Source: an uncultured Rickettsiaceae bacterium (GTDB lineage Bacteria > Pseudomonadota > Alphaproteobacteria > Rickettsiales > Rickettsiaceae). Taken from it: a stretch of 16,654 nucleotides of DNA. Made by a program: the position numbers and the translations under genes. The notes under the pieces are model-generated. The model made no database searches and was not told the origin of the DNA. It saw only the letters and a list, made by a program, of their open reading frames with translations. The stretch covers positions 1 to 16,654 of the forward strand of contig CAJQOE010000082.1 in assembly GCA_905479885.1 (NCBI GenBank). Reading direction: 5' to 3'. Positions 1-7,764 of the stretch are shown one piece after another (positions within the stretch are counted from its first letter, which is position 1; each line of letters starts with the position of its first letter).

Positions 1-581
1 ACCTTCAAGCCTTTTCGTTCAGACACTATATAATTATAGTAGTATTAATTGGCTTCTCTTCTGTGCGTCTTCTAGAGTATTATAACAAAAAAGCCAATGA
101 AGATGATGTAATAATGAAATTCTGGGATAATATCCTGGTGCTTGGAGATGCTATTGGACAAGCAGCATTTATTGTAACTGGTGTATCTATTGCTATTATG
201 GCAAGAATTGAACCTATTGAACTTTGGGGCCCATTCTTCGCTTTTTTAACAGCAAATGGCGGCGGAATTTTACGTGACTTGCTTAGAAAAAAACATTATG
301 TGATTTGTTTAAATGGTGCAATTAATGCTGAAGTGTCCGTATTATGGGGCCTGATATTTAGCATCTATTTAAATATTAATTCATATAATCCAGACTCTAC
401 AGGAATTAGAAATGCAGTAGTTATAGTAGCTATTGGAGCCTTTATTACTAGATTAATTGCTTACTATTTCAATATACCAAATTTGAAATTTAGATCCGAT
501 CCCAAAACAAAGATTCATAAAGAACAAGAAAGTCTTGATGAATCACCTCCAGCAACAAAGGTAGAACCACCGAAGGCATAA
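1..581 (+). CDS. UPF0126/TRIC-like membrane protein, C-terminal part (5' end outside window)
   Basis: The reading frame is open from base 3, with no stop before 579-581, so the gene enters from the left. The GTG at 63 is an internal codon, not a real start. About 192 residues are visible. They contain several hydrophobic helices: one near the edge (HYIIIVVLIGF), then LGDAIGQAAFIVTG, the stretch leading into GGGILRDLL, a helix after INAEVSV, and NAVVIVAIGAFITRL. The glycine-rich GGGILRD turn after a LGDAIG helix is the signature I associate with the second repeat of UPF0126 (bacterial TRIC-like) proteins, which normally have two three-helix repeats. The first repeat would lie upstream. The family is linked to cation or small-solute conduction in the inner membrane, but the substrate here is unknown. 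The tail is charged and ends in PPKA. It converges on iscA, 18 bases away. Family assignment is fairly sure; function is not. Confidence 0.8.
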   Translation, partial: LQAFSFRHYIIIVVLIGFSSVRLLEYYNKKANEDDVIMKFWDNILVLGDAIGQAAFIVTGVSIAIMARIEPIELWGPFFAFLTANGGGILRDLLRKKHYVICLNGAINAEVSVLWGLIFSIYLNINSYNPDSTGIRNAVVIVAIGAFITRLIAYYFNIPNLKFRSDPKTKIHKEQESLDESPPATKVEPPKA

Positions 582-594
582 AGTTACTTGCTTG

Positions 595-620
595 GGCAGT
601 TACACATTAAAAGAACTGCC
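595..620. repeat. Short inverted repeat across the iscA stop codon, between convergent genes
   Basis: GGCAGTT (595-601) and AACTGCC (614-620) are perfect 7-bp inverted arms around a 12-base loop. The repeat includes the last codons and the TAA of iscA. It sits where iscA and the membrane-protein gene end facing each other. No clear T-run follows on either strand, so it may be an RNA 3'-end hairpin rather than a classic Rho-independent terminator, or chance. Confidence 0.35.
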
Positions 621-938
621 GCAGCCGCACTTTCCTTTCTCGTTGGGATTGGTGAAGGTAAAGCCCGATTTAAACTCTTCAACTACAAAATCCATCTCTG
701 TACCAAGCAGGTACATCAAAGCCTTTGGATCAATAAGGATAGTTACGTCTTTTGTTTCTATTATTTCATCGAAAGGATTTTTTACGTCCGCATATTCAAC
801 AAAATATTTAAGTCCAGAGCAACCTCCAGATTTCACCCCTATTCTAATTCCCAACGAAGGCTTACCTCGTTGTGACAGCAAAGCTTGTACTTGCTGGACA
901 GCATTATCAGTTAAAGACATAATTGCTTTTGTAGACAT
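600..938 (-). CDS. iscA: Iron-sulfur cluster assembly A-type carrier IscA
   Basis: This 112-residue HesB/IscA-family protein carries the three conserved cysteines of A-type carriers: C40 in SGGCSGLKY and C104/C106 in the C-terminal CGCGSS. Such proteins bind iron or a nascent Fe-S cluster in the cytosol and pass it to apoproteins. The length is typical. Its ATG overlaps the TAA of iscU by one base (TAATG), which suggests translational coupling. It is the last gene of the visible isc operon. Sequence alone does not separate IscA from ErpA or SufA; operon position favours IscA. In many bacteria hscB-hscA-fdx follow here, but the next gene is a convergent membrane protein. Confidence 0.95.
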   Translation of the reverse strand: MSTKAIMSLTDNAVQQVQALLSQRGKPSLGIRIGVKSGGCSGLKYFVEYADVKNPFDEIIETKDVTILIDPKALMYLLGTEMDFVVEEFKSGFTFTNPNEKGKCGCGSSFNV

Positions 939-1318
939 TATTTTTGCTTATCTTTGTAATCATGTATTGCTGCTTTAATAGCATCTTCCGCTAGCATAGA
1001 GCAATGTAGTTTTACCGGTGGTAAAGATAAATGCTGAGCAATTTCAGTATTTTTGATTTCTAGTGCTTCATCTATTTTTTTACCTTTGACCCATTCACTT
1101 ACCAATGAGCTTGATGCGATTGCTGAACCACAACCAAAGGCTTTAAATTTTGCATCGGTAATTATGCCATTATCATCAACTTTAATCTGTAATTTTAATA
1201 CGTCTCCACAAGCTGGCGCACCAACAAGCCCAGTACCAACGGTATTATCTTTTTTATCTAGCGCCCCTACATTACGTGGATTTTCATAATGATCTATTAC
1301 TTCGTTGCTATATGCCAT
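938..1318 (-). CDS. iscU: Iron-sulfur cluster scaffold IscU
   Basis: The product is 126 residues, the usual length for IscU. It has the three cluster-ligating cysteines, C37 (in PACGD, followed by D39), C63 (FGCGSA) and C106 (LHCSM). It also has the LPPVK sequence at 99-103, which the HscA chaperone recognises. IscU receives sulfur from IscS and builds [2Fe-2S] or [4Fe-4S] clusters for transfer. The intact LPPVK motif implies that HscA/HscB exist elsewhere in the genome, although they are not adjacent. A good Shine-Dalgarno (GGAGAG) lies just upstream of the ATG in the 30-base gap after iscS, so this gene is probably initiated independently. It overlaps iscA by one base. Confidence 0.97.
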   Translation of the reverse strand: MAYSNEVIDHYENPRNVGALDKKDNTVGTGLVGAPACGDVLKLQIKVDDNGIITDAKFKAFGCGSAIASSSLVSEWVKGKKIDEALEIKNTEIAQHLSLPPVKLHCSMLAEDAIKAAIHDYKDKQK

Positions 1319-1348
1319 ATTTTTACTCTCCTTTTTTATAGTTAATTT

Positions 1349-2620
1349 TTAGTGCGTAGCCCATTTAATTTCATTAATGTCTATACCTTCTTGTACCATC
1401 TCCCATAGTGGACTTAATTCTCTTAGCTTATTTATATTAGCAAGCATTAATGCAGCAGCATAATCTACTTCAGCTTCGGTAGTAAATCTACCAAACCCAA
1501 ATCTAATTGAGGTATGAGCCATTGCTTCGTCAACTCCAAGAGCCCTGAGTACATAAGATGGTTCAAGTGAAGAAGAGGTGCAAGCCGAGCCAGAAGATAC
1601 AGCCAAATCTTTTATAGCTAAAATCATAGATTCGCCTTCAATATAAGCAAAACTCAAATTTAAATTCCCTGGGTAACGTTGTTCTTTATCTCCATTTAAA
1701 AATACATCTTGTGCATTTGCTTGGATAGTAGTTAAAAATTTATCAAATAGCTTTTTAACATGCGCATGGTCTTTTGCCATTTCCTCTTGAGCAATTTCAG
1801 CCGCTTTGCCAAGCCCTACTACTAGGGGCGTAGCTAATGTACCTGAGCGGAATCCACGCTCTTGTCCACCACCATTAATTAATGGTGTTAAACGCACTCT
1901 TGGCCTACGCCTTATATAAAGAGCACCAATTCCCCCTGGTCCATAAATTTTATGCCCAGATATACTAGCAAGATCAATATTACACTCATCTACATTAATC
2001 GGTATTTTACCAAAAGCTTGAGCTATATCTGAATGGAAAAAAGCCCCTTTTTCACGGCAAATTTCACCTATTTCCTTTAAAGGCTGAATAACACCAATTT
2101 CATTATTGACTGCCATGACGGATACTAGCATTGTCTCTTCAGTTACAACTTTTTCTAATTCTTCTAGATTCACCAATCCATTAGGTTGTACTGGTAGATA
2201 AGTTATTTTAAACCCGTCTTGTTCCAGGTGACGACAAGTATCTAAAATACATTTATGTTCAGTAGTTAAAGTCACGATATGCTTCTTTTTACTGCCATAA
2301 AATTTGGCAATACCCTTTAAGACCATATTGTTTGATTCTGTAGCACCTGAAGTAAAAATAATTTCCTTTGGCGATGCGCTAATTAGGTTTGCCACTTGTG
2401 ACCTGGCTAATTCACAAGCCTCTTCCGCTTCCCAAGCAAAAGAATGACTTCTAGAATGCGGGTTACCAAATTTATGAGAAAAATAAGGCAACATAGCTTC
2501 AACCACACGCGGATCTGTTGCTGTTGTCGCTTGGTTATCGAGATAAATTGGTAATGTCCCGCCTTCGTTAATAATTTTTTGTTTTAATTTTGCTAAATCA
2601 GTCATAATTAATTTATTCAT
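1349..2620 (-). CDS. iscS: Cysteine desulfurase IscS
   Basis: IscS is a PLP-dependent enzyme that converts cysteine to alanine and hands persulfide sulfur to IscU and, usually, to tRNA-thiolating enzymes. The 423-residue protein has the PLP lysine K224 in SGHKIYGP, H122 in TEHK, D198 in HSDIAQ, and the catalytic cysteine C347 in the mobile loop SGSACTSSSLEP. That loop and the C-terminal region ending SPLWEMVQEG are characteristic of the IscS (group I) type and resemble the Rickettsia protein as I recall it. The frame opens with ATG at 2620, overlapping the end of the upstream desulfurase gene by eight bases. A second ATG at 2605 would give a five-residue shorter protein; neither has a clear Shine-Dalgarno. 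It is the third gene of the isc operon. Confidence 0.96.
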   Translation of the reverse strand: MNKLIMTDLAKLKQKIINEGGTLPIYLDNQATTATDPRVVEAMLPYFSHKFGNPHSRSHSFAWEAEEACELARSQVANLISASPKEIIFTSGATESNNMVLKGIAKFYGSKKKHIVTLTTEHKCILDTCRHLEQDGFKITYLPVQPNGLVNLEELEKVVTEETMLVSVMAVNNEIGVIQPLKEIGEICREKGAFFHSDIAQAFGKIPINVDECNIDLASISGHKIYGPGGIGALYIRRRPRVRLTPLINGGGQERGFRSGTLATPLVVGLGKAAEIAQEEMAKDHAHVKKLFDKFLTTIQANAQDVFLNGDKEQRYPGNLNLSFAYIEGESMILAIKDLAVSSGSACTSSSLEPSYVLRALGVDEAMAHTSIRFGFGRFTTEAEVDYAAALMLANINKLRELSPLWEMVQEGIDINEIKWATH

Positions 2621-3725
2621 TTATATTGTTATATATTTTAAGAAAATTATCTATATCTTGTTCAGTAGTACTAACCCCTATAGAAATTCGTAAAGCTGAA
2701 CTTATTTTATCTTCAGGATAGTCCATAGCTAATAATACATGCGATGAGGTCGCCTTGCCGGAAGAACAAGCCGAACCAGAACTTACGGCTACCCCTTGCA
2801 GATCAAGCGCAATCAACTGAGTCTCAGCCTTTTTATTTACATTCATAATCAAGCTGGTATTGGGCAATCTATTAACATTTACACTAGCAATTTCAATATC
2901 ATGATCACTCTCTAGTAATGCAGTTTCTAGTTTAATATGTAATTTATTCATATGCTCAAATCGTGAGCCTAATTCTGCTTTGACGATATGCGCTGCCTCT
3001 CCAAAACCAACAATAGCAGGTACGTTTTCTGTACCAGAACGTAGATTGCGTTCTTGCCCACCACCAATAAATATGGCAAGCAAAGGTATAGCAGCTTTGC
3101 CAATTAAGGCAGCTGCTCCCATGGGACCACCAAATTTATGAGCAGATATAGACACAAAATCAACGTTAAGCTTTGGTATATTGATCTCAATTTTGCCTGC
3201 AGCTTGTACGCAATCACTATGCATTAGAGCACCATAGTCATGTGCTATATGGGATATTTGTTCAATTGGCTGAATAACTCCCGTTTCATTATTAGCTAAC
3301 ATCACTGACACTAATTTTTTCTTAGATTTACAAGATTGTAATTTGCTAATTAAATCTTCTAAATCTAAAACACCATTTTTATCAACTCTAATAATAGTTA
3401 TATTGTCTGATATTTTACTATGAGCAAAAATTGAAGGATGCTCTGTGGCTGCTATAAATATTTCACCATCTTTAAAGTTTGAGAGTAGAAGATTATTTGC
3501 TTCGGTCCCGCTGGAGGTAAAAGTTATTTGGTAGTCATTAAAGCAATCCGCTATACCTAATAATGAAGCTATAGATTTGCGTGCTATCTCTAATACACTT
3601 TTCCCCTTGCGTCCATACGAATGTATTGATGATGGATTTAAGGGTTCGTGTTCCAATAATTCTTGCATTTTTTTCTTAACATTTGGATGCATATGAGTTG
3701 TTGCATTATGGTCAAGATAAATCAT
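2613..3725 (-). CDS. Second cysteine desulfurase, NifS/IscS-like
   Basis: This 370-residue class-V aminotransferase-fold enzyme lies directly upstream of iscS and is clearly diverged from it. All key residues are present: H96 (TEHP), D171 (HSDCVQ), PLP lysine K197 in SAHKFGGP, the RSGTENVP segment, and catalytic C320 in SGSACSSGKATSSHV. It is therefore predicted to be active. Its closer kinship is with NifS/IscS-type desulfurases; I see no SufS-type features. Rickettsia genomes, as I recall, carry the same NifS-like plus IscS pair in this position. Whether it serves Fe-S assembly, tRNA thiolation or something else is not visible. It follows iscR by seven bases and overlaps iscS by eight (ATGAATAA), so translational coupling is likely. 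Confidence 0.92.
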   Translation of the reverse strand: MIYLDHNATTHMHPNVKKKMQELLEHEPLNPSSIHSYGRKGKSVLEIARKSIASLLGIADCFNDYQITFTSSGTEANNLLLSNFKDGEIFIAATEHPSIFAHSKISDNITIIRVDKNGVLDLEDLISKLQSCKSKKKLVSVMLANNETGVIQPIEQISHIAHDYGALMHSDCVQAAGKIEINIPKLNVDFVSISAHKFGGPMGAAALIGKAAIPLLAIFIGGGQERNLRSGTENVPAIVGFGEAAHIVKAELGSRFEHMNKLHIKLETALLESDHDIEIASVNVNRLPNTSLIMNVNKKAETQLIALDLQGVAVSSGSACSSGKATSSHVLLAMDYPEDKISSALRISIGVSTTEQDIDNFLKIYNNINE

Positions 3726-3732
3726 AACACCA

Positions 3733-4155
3733 TCACTGATTGCTTATATTAATTTTACCGGATATTACATCTGCAATCGAAATGCTTGCAAAGTAACCCC
3801 TGATATGCCTACTTAAACCTTTCCATAAATCATGTGTCTGGCAATTTATTCCATTTTTACGGCAGTTTTTATCTTTCGCGCATCTGGTCATTTTTAGATT
3901 TTCTTCAACTGCATCGATGATGTTTTCTATAGTGATTTTATCCGAGCTGCTTTTTAAATGATACCCTCCACCAGGACCCTTTACAGAACTTACTAAATCA
4001 GCTTTTTTAAGTTTCAAAAATATCTGTTCTAAATAACTAAGAGGTATATTTTGATTTATTGAAATATCAGCTAATTTCATTGGAGCTAACGCATTTTTAG
4101 AAGCTACTTCCATTATAGCCATTACTGCATAGCGACTCTTTGTTGTGAGCATCAT
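3733..4155 (-). CDS. iscR: Rrf2-family Fe-S-sensing regulator IscR
   Basis: The protein has an N-terminal winged-helix Rrf2 domain (LTTKSRYAVMAIMEVA, then KGPGGGYHL in the wing). A cluster-binding segment follows, with three cysteines and a histidine in the pattern C-x5-C-x6-C-x2-H (TRCAKDKNCRKNGINCQTH). E. coli IscR ligates its [2Fe-2S] cluster with C92, C98, C104 and H107; starting at the ATG at 4155 puts these residues at 92, 98, 105 and 108. That is why I prefer this start over ATG 4173, which adds six residues with no family counterpart. No clear Shine-Dalgarno is seen for either. Holo-IscR normally represses its own operon. A near-consensus operator lies on its promoter at 4193-4225, so autoregulation of the whole isc operon is predicted. 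It is the first gene of that operon, after xseA. Confidence 0.93.
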   Translation of the reverse strand: MMLTTKSRYAVMAIMEVASKNALAPMKLADISINQNIPLSYLEQIFLKLKKADLVSSVKGPGGGYHLKSSSDKITIENIIDAVEENLKMTRCAKDKNCRKNGINCQTHDLWKGLSRHIRGYFASISIADVISGKINISNQ

Positions 4156-4192
4156 AATTATTATATCATACATACATGTTTCTAATACTGAG

Positions 4193-4225
4193 ATGCTATC
4201 TTACCCAACTAAAATAGTCAAGTAT
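4193..4225 (-). promoter_or_regulatory. isc operon promoter with type 1 IscR operator
   Basis: On the minus strand TTGACT (4221-4216) is a 5/6 match to the -35 box, and TAGCAT (4198-4193) is a 4/6 match to the -10 box with a 17-base spacer. Overlaid on the -35 and spacer is a 25-base dyad at 4225-4201. It reads ATACTTGACT, then ATTTT, then AGTTGGGTAA. This fits the E. coli type 1 IscR consensus (ATAsyyGACT, rwwwy, AGTCrrsTAT) at all but two positions. Operator placement over the -35 implies repression by holo-IscR. The xseA TGA stop (4218-4220) lies inside the -35 hexamer. Expected transcription start is near 4186, about 30 bases before the iscR start. Confidence 0.82.
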
Positions 4226-5564
4226 TTGTTTTGTCAATAAGCAGCTCTCCATCTTGCATTTTTAAGTATAAAGAGGGGGATTTTTTTGCATCTGATACAG
4301 TAGAAATAAAGTGGCCACCTTGATTTTTGAGCATTGCATATCCACGCTTCAAAACATTATTATAATCTAAACTCATAAGCAGCGAAGTACTTAGCACGAG
4401 CCTATGCTCTTGTGCATTTAATAAAGGCTCTTTTTTACTTATTAAATTATCACCATAATGTTTATATTGCAGATACTTATATTTTAGTATTTTCATGGGT
4501 TGAAGTCTGGTGATTGGGAAATACCGCAAAGAAGATTGTTTGTTTTTAAGTAGATTAGGCAAAGCCCCTACCAGTCGAAATGAAAGCTCGTCAATTCTTT
4601 GCGTGTAGTTATTTATTTGGTTTAGCATTTGGTTTAAAACGCGTTTATTAGCGTCTAATCTCTCTGAATAATATCTAAGAGAGTTTGTTAGCTTACTAGC
4701 GATACGATCTTGTAAAGACTGTATAGTGTAGTTTAAATCAACTATTACTGGGACAGAGAATTCTGCAGCTGCAGTGGGCGTTGGTGCTCGCATGTCTGCT
4801 GCAAGATCAATTAAAGTATAATCTGTTTCATGCCCAACAGCAGAAATTATTGGGATTACAGAATTATAAACAGAGCGTACAACTATTTCTTCATTAAACG
4901 GCCATAAATCTTCTATAGACCCGCCACCTCTTGCTACAATTAATAAGTCTGGCCTGTGCTCTAATGAAAGTTGGTTGAATCCATTAATGGCAGCTGTTAT
5001 TTCACCTGCTGCTGTTTCCCCTTGTACTGATACTGGCCAAATTATTAAATGCGTTGGACAACGATCAGAGATACGATGGATAATATCTTTAATAACGGCT
5101 CCAGTGATTGAGGTAATGATACCAATCTTTTTTGGTAAAAATGGTATTTGTTGTTTGTGCTCTTTAGCAAATAATCCTTCTATTTCTAATTTGGCTTTGC
5201 GTTCTTTTAATATCTGCATAAATGCACCAGCCCCGGCTGGTTCAATATTATCTGCCGATATTTGGTATTTTGATTGGCCAGCATAAGCTGTAATCCTACC
5301 CGTAACTACAACTTCTAAACCTTCCTCTAATTTAAATTGGATTTTAGCTAAGCTATGTCGCCAACAAGTAGTTGCTAATATTGCATTTGTATCTTTCAGT
5401 GAAAAATATCCATGACCAGAACTAGCTATCTTTAAACCCGATATCTCACCTTTAATTTTTACAACCCCAAGGTTGTTTTCTAATAGCAATTTAATCTTTC
5501 CAGAAATCTCTGAAACAGAAAATACCAAAGAGTTTGCATTATTTGTTAAATTATCTTCCAACAT
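4218..5564 (-). CDS. xseA: Exodeoxyribonuclease VII large subunit
   Basis: This 448-residue protein matches the full XseA layout. There is an N-terminal OB-fold DNA-binding domain (about 14-110, with VKGEISGLKIASSGHGYFSLKD), then the catalytic domain. The catalytic domain starts with the PFLPKKIGIITSITGAVIKDI segment (141-161) and contains ARGGGSIEDLWPFNEE (211-226) and SAVGHETDYTLIDLAADMRAPTPTAAAE (241-268), followed by a long helical, probably coiled-coil, C-terminal region. With XseB the enzyme degrades single-stranded DNA from both ends to oligonucleotides and acts in repair. xseB is not in the window. The gene is divergent from lptD across a 49-base gap. Its stop codon is embedded in the iscR promoter, so read-through into the isc operon is possible. 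Confidence 0.95.
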   Translation of the reverse strand: MLEDNLTNNANSLVFSVSEISGKIKLLLENNLGVVKIKGEISGLKIASSGHGYFSLKDTNAILATTCWRHSLAKIQFKLEEGLEVVVTGRITAYAGQSKYQISADNIEPAGAGAFMQILKERKAKLEIEGLFAKEHKQQIPFLPKKIGIITSITGAVIKDIIHRISDRCPTHLIIWPVSVQGETAAGEITAAINGFNQLSLEHRPDLLIVARGGGSIEDLWPFNEEIVVRSVYNSVIPIISAVGHETDYTLIDLAADMRAPTPTAAAEFSVPVIVDLNYTIQSLQDRIASKLTNSLRYYSERLDANKRVLNQMLNQINNYTQRIDELSFRLVGALPNLLKNKQSSLRYFPITRLQPMKILKYKYLQYKHYGDNLISKKEPLLNAQEHRLVLSTSLLMSLDYNNVLKRGYAMLKNQGGHFISTVSDAKKSPSLYLKMQDGELLIDKTNT

Positions 5565-5613
5565 ACTGTATGATTGAGAATATTTTCAAAAGCACAAAAT
5601 AAAACTAGTTTAA

Positions 5614-7755
5614 ATGCGCCTTGTTTGCAAATCATTACTGATCTTTTTCCTGTTAGGGCTAACTTCTTTTGCAAAAGGGGCTATCCCTGCTGGTGCTGGT
5701 GCCTTGATGAAAGCAACTGAAGTGCATTACGATGCCAAAAAAGATACAATTACAGCTCGCGGCGATATTTTTATTCAAATGGATAATTATACTGTAAGTG
5801 CTGATAAAATACATTATCGCCTTAAAGAAGATGAAATCTTTGCTGAAGGCAATATAAAAATAACGGACGAAAATAATCATATAATACACGGTGAGCGCGC
5901 TATTTTCAAAGACAAATTAAAAAGGGGCGTTGTCGAAGAGTTTATTGTCAAATTCGATCAAAATTCAATTTTAGTAGCTAGATTAGCTAATAGGCTTGAT
6001 GATAAGCATATAACACTTGATAAAGCAGTGTTTACTCCTTGTGAAATCAATTGCGGTAATAAACCGATTTGGCAATTGAGCGCAGGTCATACCAACATAG
6101 ATTATGAAAAACAAAAAATTACTTATAAACACGTGTTTTTTGAAGTGTATGGCGTACCTATAATGTACTTGCCATATTTCAGACATCCAACACCATCGGC
6201 TCCTGCACAATCTGGAATATTAGCTCCCAAGATAAAACAAAATGATTTTATATTACCTTTTTATTTTCGACCGAAATCGAATTTAGATTTTACGATTAGC
6301 CCAAGATTAGCAAAAAATTATACTATCTTCGAGGGTGAACTGCGTCACAAGGTAAAATTGGGACAATATGAAGTACATGGTAGTTATGGTAACCCATCTT
6401 ATACAAAAACTAAAGATGGTAAAATGTCAAAAAATTCTAGACCTGGTCGTTATCATGTTTTTTCTAAAGGTGACTTTTCTAAAGATAAAATAAATTATGG
6501 TTTTGACATTAAACGAGCTTCCGATAAAGCATATTTAATAAATTATCATGAGATTTATGACTCATATCTAACATCTAGTATTTATACTAATACTATTGAT
6601 GGAAGAAATTATTTCTCACTTGAAGGATTTGCTTTTCAGGATTTAAGATCTAATAAGGTTAAGCTTGGCACTGGCATGGGTTCAAAACTTAAAACCCCCT
6701 TTATCTTACCAAGCGTACGCACACAGAATGTCTATAGTTTAAATGATGCTGAATCACTGCTATTCAATGTTAGAAATAATACTATCGCATATAATGAACC
6801 AAATAGACAATTAGCTAGAACATCATTGGACCTAGAATTAATGAACAATTTGATTACAAATAATGGTCACATGATGAGCTTTACTTTTGCTAACCGAGGA
6901 GATCTATATTGGACTAATTTTTTAGATCCAAATACAGTTAATGAGAAGGAAAAAATTTGGTATAGAAATATCCCTGAGTTTAGAACCAGATGGCGCTACC
7001 CATTAGCAAAAACAATTAGTAACAAATCTACTATTGTTCTTGAACCAACTGCCATGGTGGTTTTGGGCAAAAAATACGAACCACGATTTAAAAAATTTGA
7101 GTTAGTTGACCCCACTAAAAATGAACTTTCTGAAAATAATATATTTAACGGGAATAGTTTTAGTGGAATTGACGCTCATGATTACGGCAACCGCTTCAGT
7201 TATGGTTTAAATTCATCTTTAATGTCCGAGCATTTGTATGTAAACACATTTTTAGGTCAATTATTATATAAAGATAATGCAATAGAAAAAGGAAATGCTG
7301 ATTATGTAGGTAATATCAGTGTAGATGTAGATAATAGTTTTGAGCTTTATTATCGTTTTAGAAAAAACAATATGCTAAAAGCCATACGTGATGAAGTAGG
7401 AATGAATGCTAACTTTGAAAAACTAACGGCAAATGCCATTTTTACAGAGCTACATAATGTATCACAATATTTTGCTAAAGAAGGTTTTGAACCAGAACAA
7501 GATAAAGCATCTCAACTTAGCTTTAATGTTAATTATCTATTGAGACCAAATTTATGGATTGGGGCGTCAACTAACTTAGATGTTGCATCTACTCCGGTAA
7601 AGGTGCTGGTACGAAGTATCAGGGTGACATATTTATTTGATTGTGTTAGTATTAATGGCGCTATAACTGATAATTTTTTACAGGATAGTGCGCGAGGAGT
7701 CAAAAAAACCAGGAGCAAGACTTTTTCTGTCGGTTTAAAAGTTATAAATATGTGA
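5614..7755 (+). CDS. lptD: LPS-assembly outer-membrane protein LptD
   Basis: LptD is the outer-membrane barrel that inserts LPS into the outer leaflet with LptE. The 713-residue precursor has a signal peptide (about 1-22, ending SFAKG), an N-terminal OstA/LptA-like beta-jellyroll domain (about 32-125, repeated pattern of TITARGDIFIQ and DEIFAEGNIKI), then a long beta-barrel. The early-barrel segment YGVPIMYLPYFRHPTPS is a strong family signature. The mature protein has only three cysteines: C143 and C147 in FTPCEINCG, and C677 in YLFDCVS. E. coli has four, which form two interdomain disulfides. The FTPC cysteine aligns by context with E. coli C173, so one N-to-C disulfide should still be possible. 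It starts a plus-strand run with the SurA-like gene nine bases downstream. No clear Shine-Dalgarno precedes the ATG. Confidence 0.95.
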   Translation: MRLVCKSLLIFFLLGLTSFAKGAIPAGAGALMKATEVHYDAKKDTITARGDIFIQMDNYTVSADKIHYRLKEDEIFAEGNIKITDENNHIIHGERAIFKDKLKRGVVEEFIVKFDQNSILVARLANRLDDKHITLDKAVFTPCEINCGNKPIWQLSAGHTNIDYEKQKITYKHVFFEVYGVPIMYLPYFRHPTPSAPAQSGILAPKIKQNDFILPFYFRPKSNLDFTISPRLAKNYTIFEGELRHKVKLGQYEVHGSYGNPSYTKTKDGKMSKNSRPGRYHVFSKGDFSKDKINYGFDIKRASDKAYLINYHEIYDSYLTSSIYTNTIDGRNYFSLEGFAFQDLRSNKVKLGTGMGSKLKTPFILPSVRTQNVYSLNDAESLLFNVRNNTIAYNEPNRQLARTSLDLELMNNLITNNGHMMSFTFANRGDLYWTNFLDPNTVNEKEKIWYRNIPEFRTRWRYPLAKTISNKSTIVLEPTAMVVLGKKYEPRFKKFELVDPTKNELSENNIFNGNSFSGIDAHDYGNRFSYGLNSSLMSEHLYVNTFLGQLLYKDNAIEKGNADYVGNISVDVDNSFELYYRFRKNNMLKAIRDEVGMNANFEKLTANAIFTELHNVSQYFAKEGFEPEQDKASQLSFNVNYLLRPNLWIGASTNLDVASTPVKVLVRSIRVTYLFDCVSINGAITDNFLQDSARGVKKTRSKTFSVGLKVINM

Positions 7756-7764
7756 GTATAAAAT

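Noticed and set aside
588..978. Plus-strand open frames opposite iscA and iscU.
   Set aside because: They are complements of strongly conserved genes and their translations show no protein-like pattern.
5565..5613. Possible divergent promoters in the 49-base xseA-lptD gap (for example TTGAGA at 5574).
   Set aside because: No convincing -10 box at proper spacing; promoters may lie inside the neighbouring genes.
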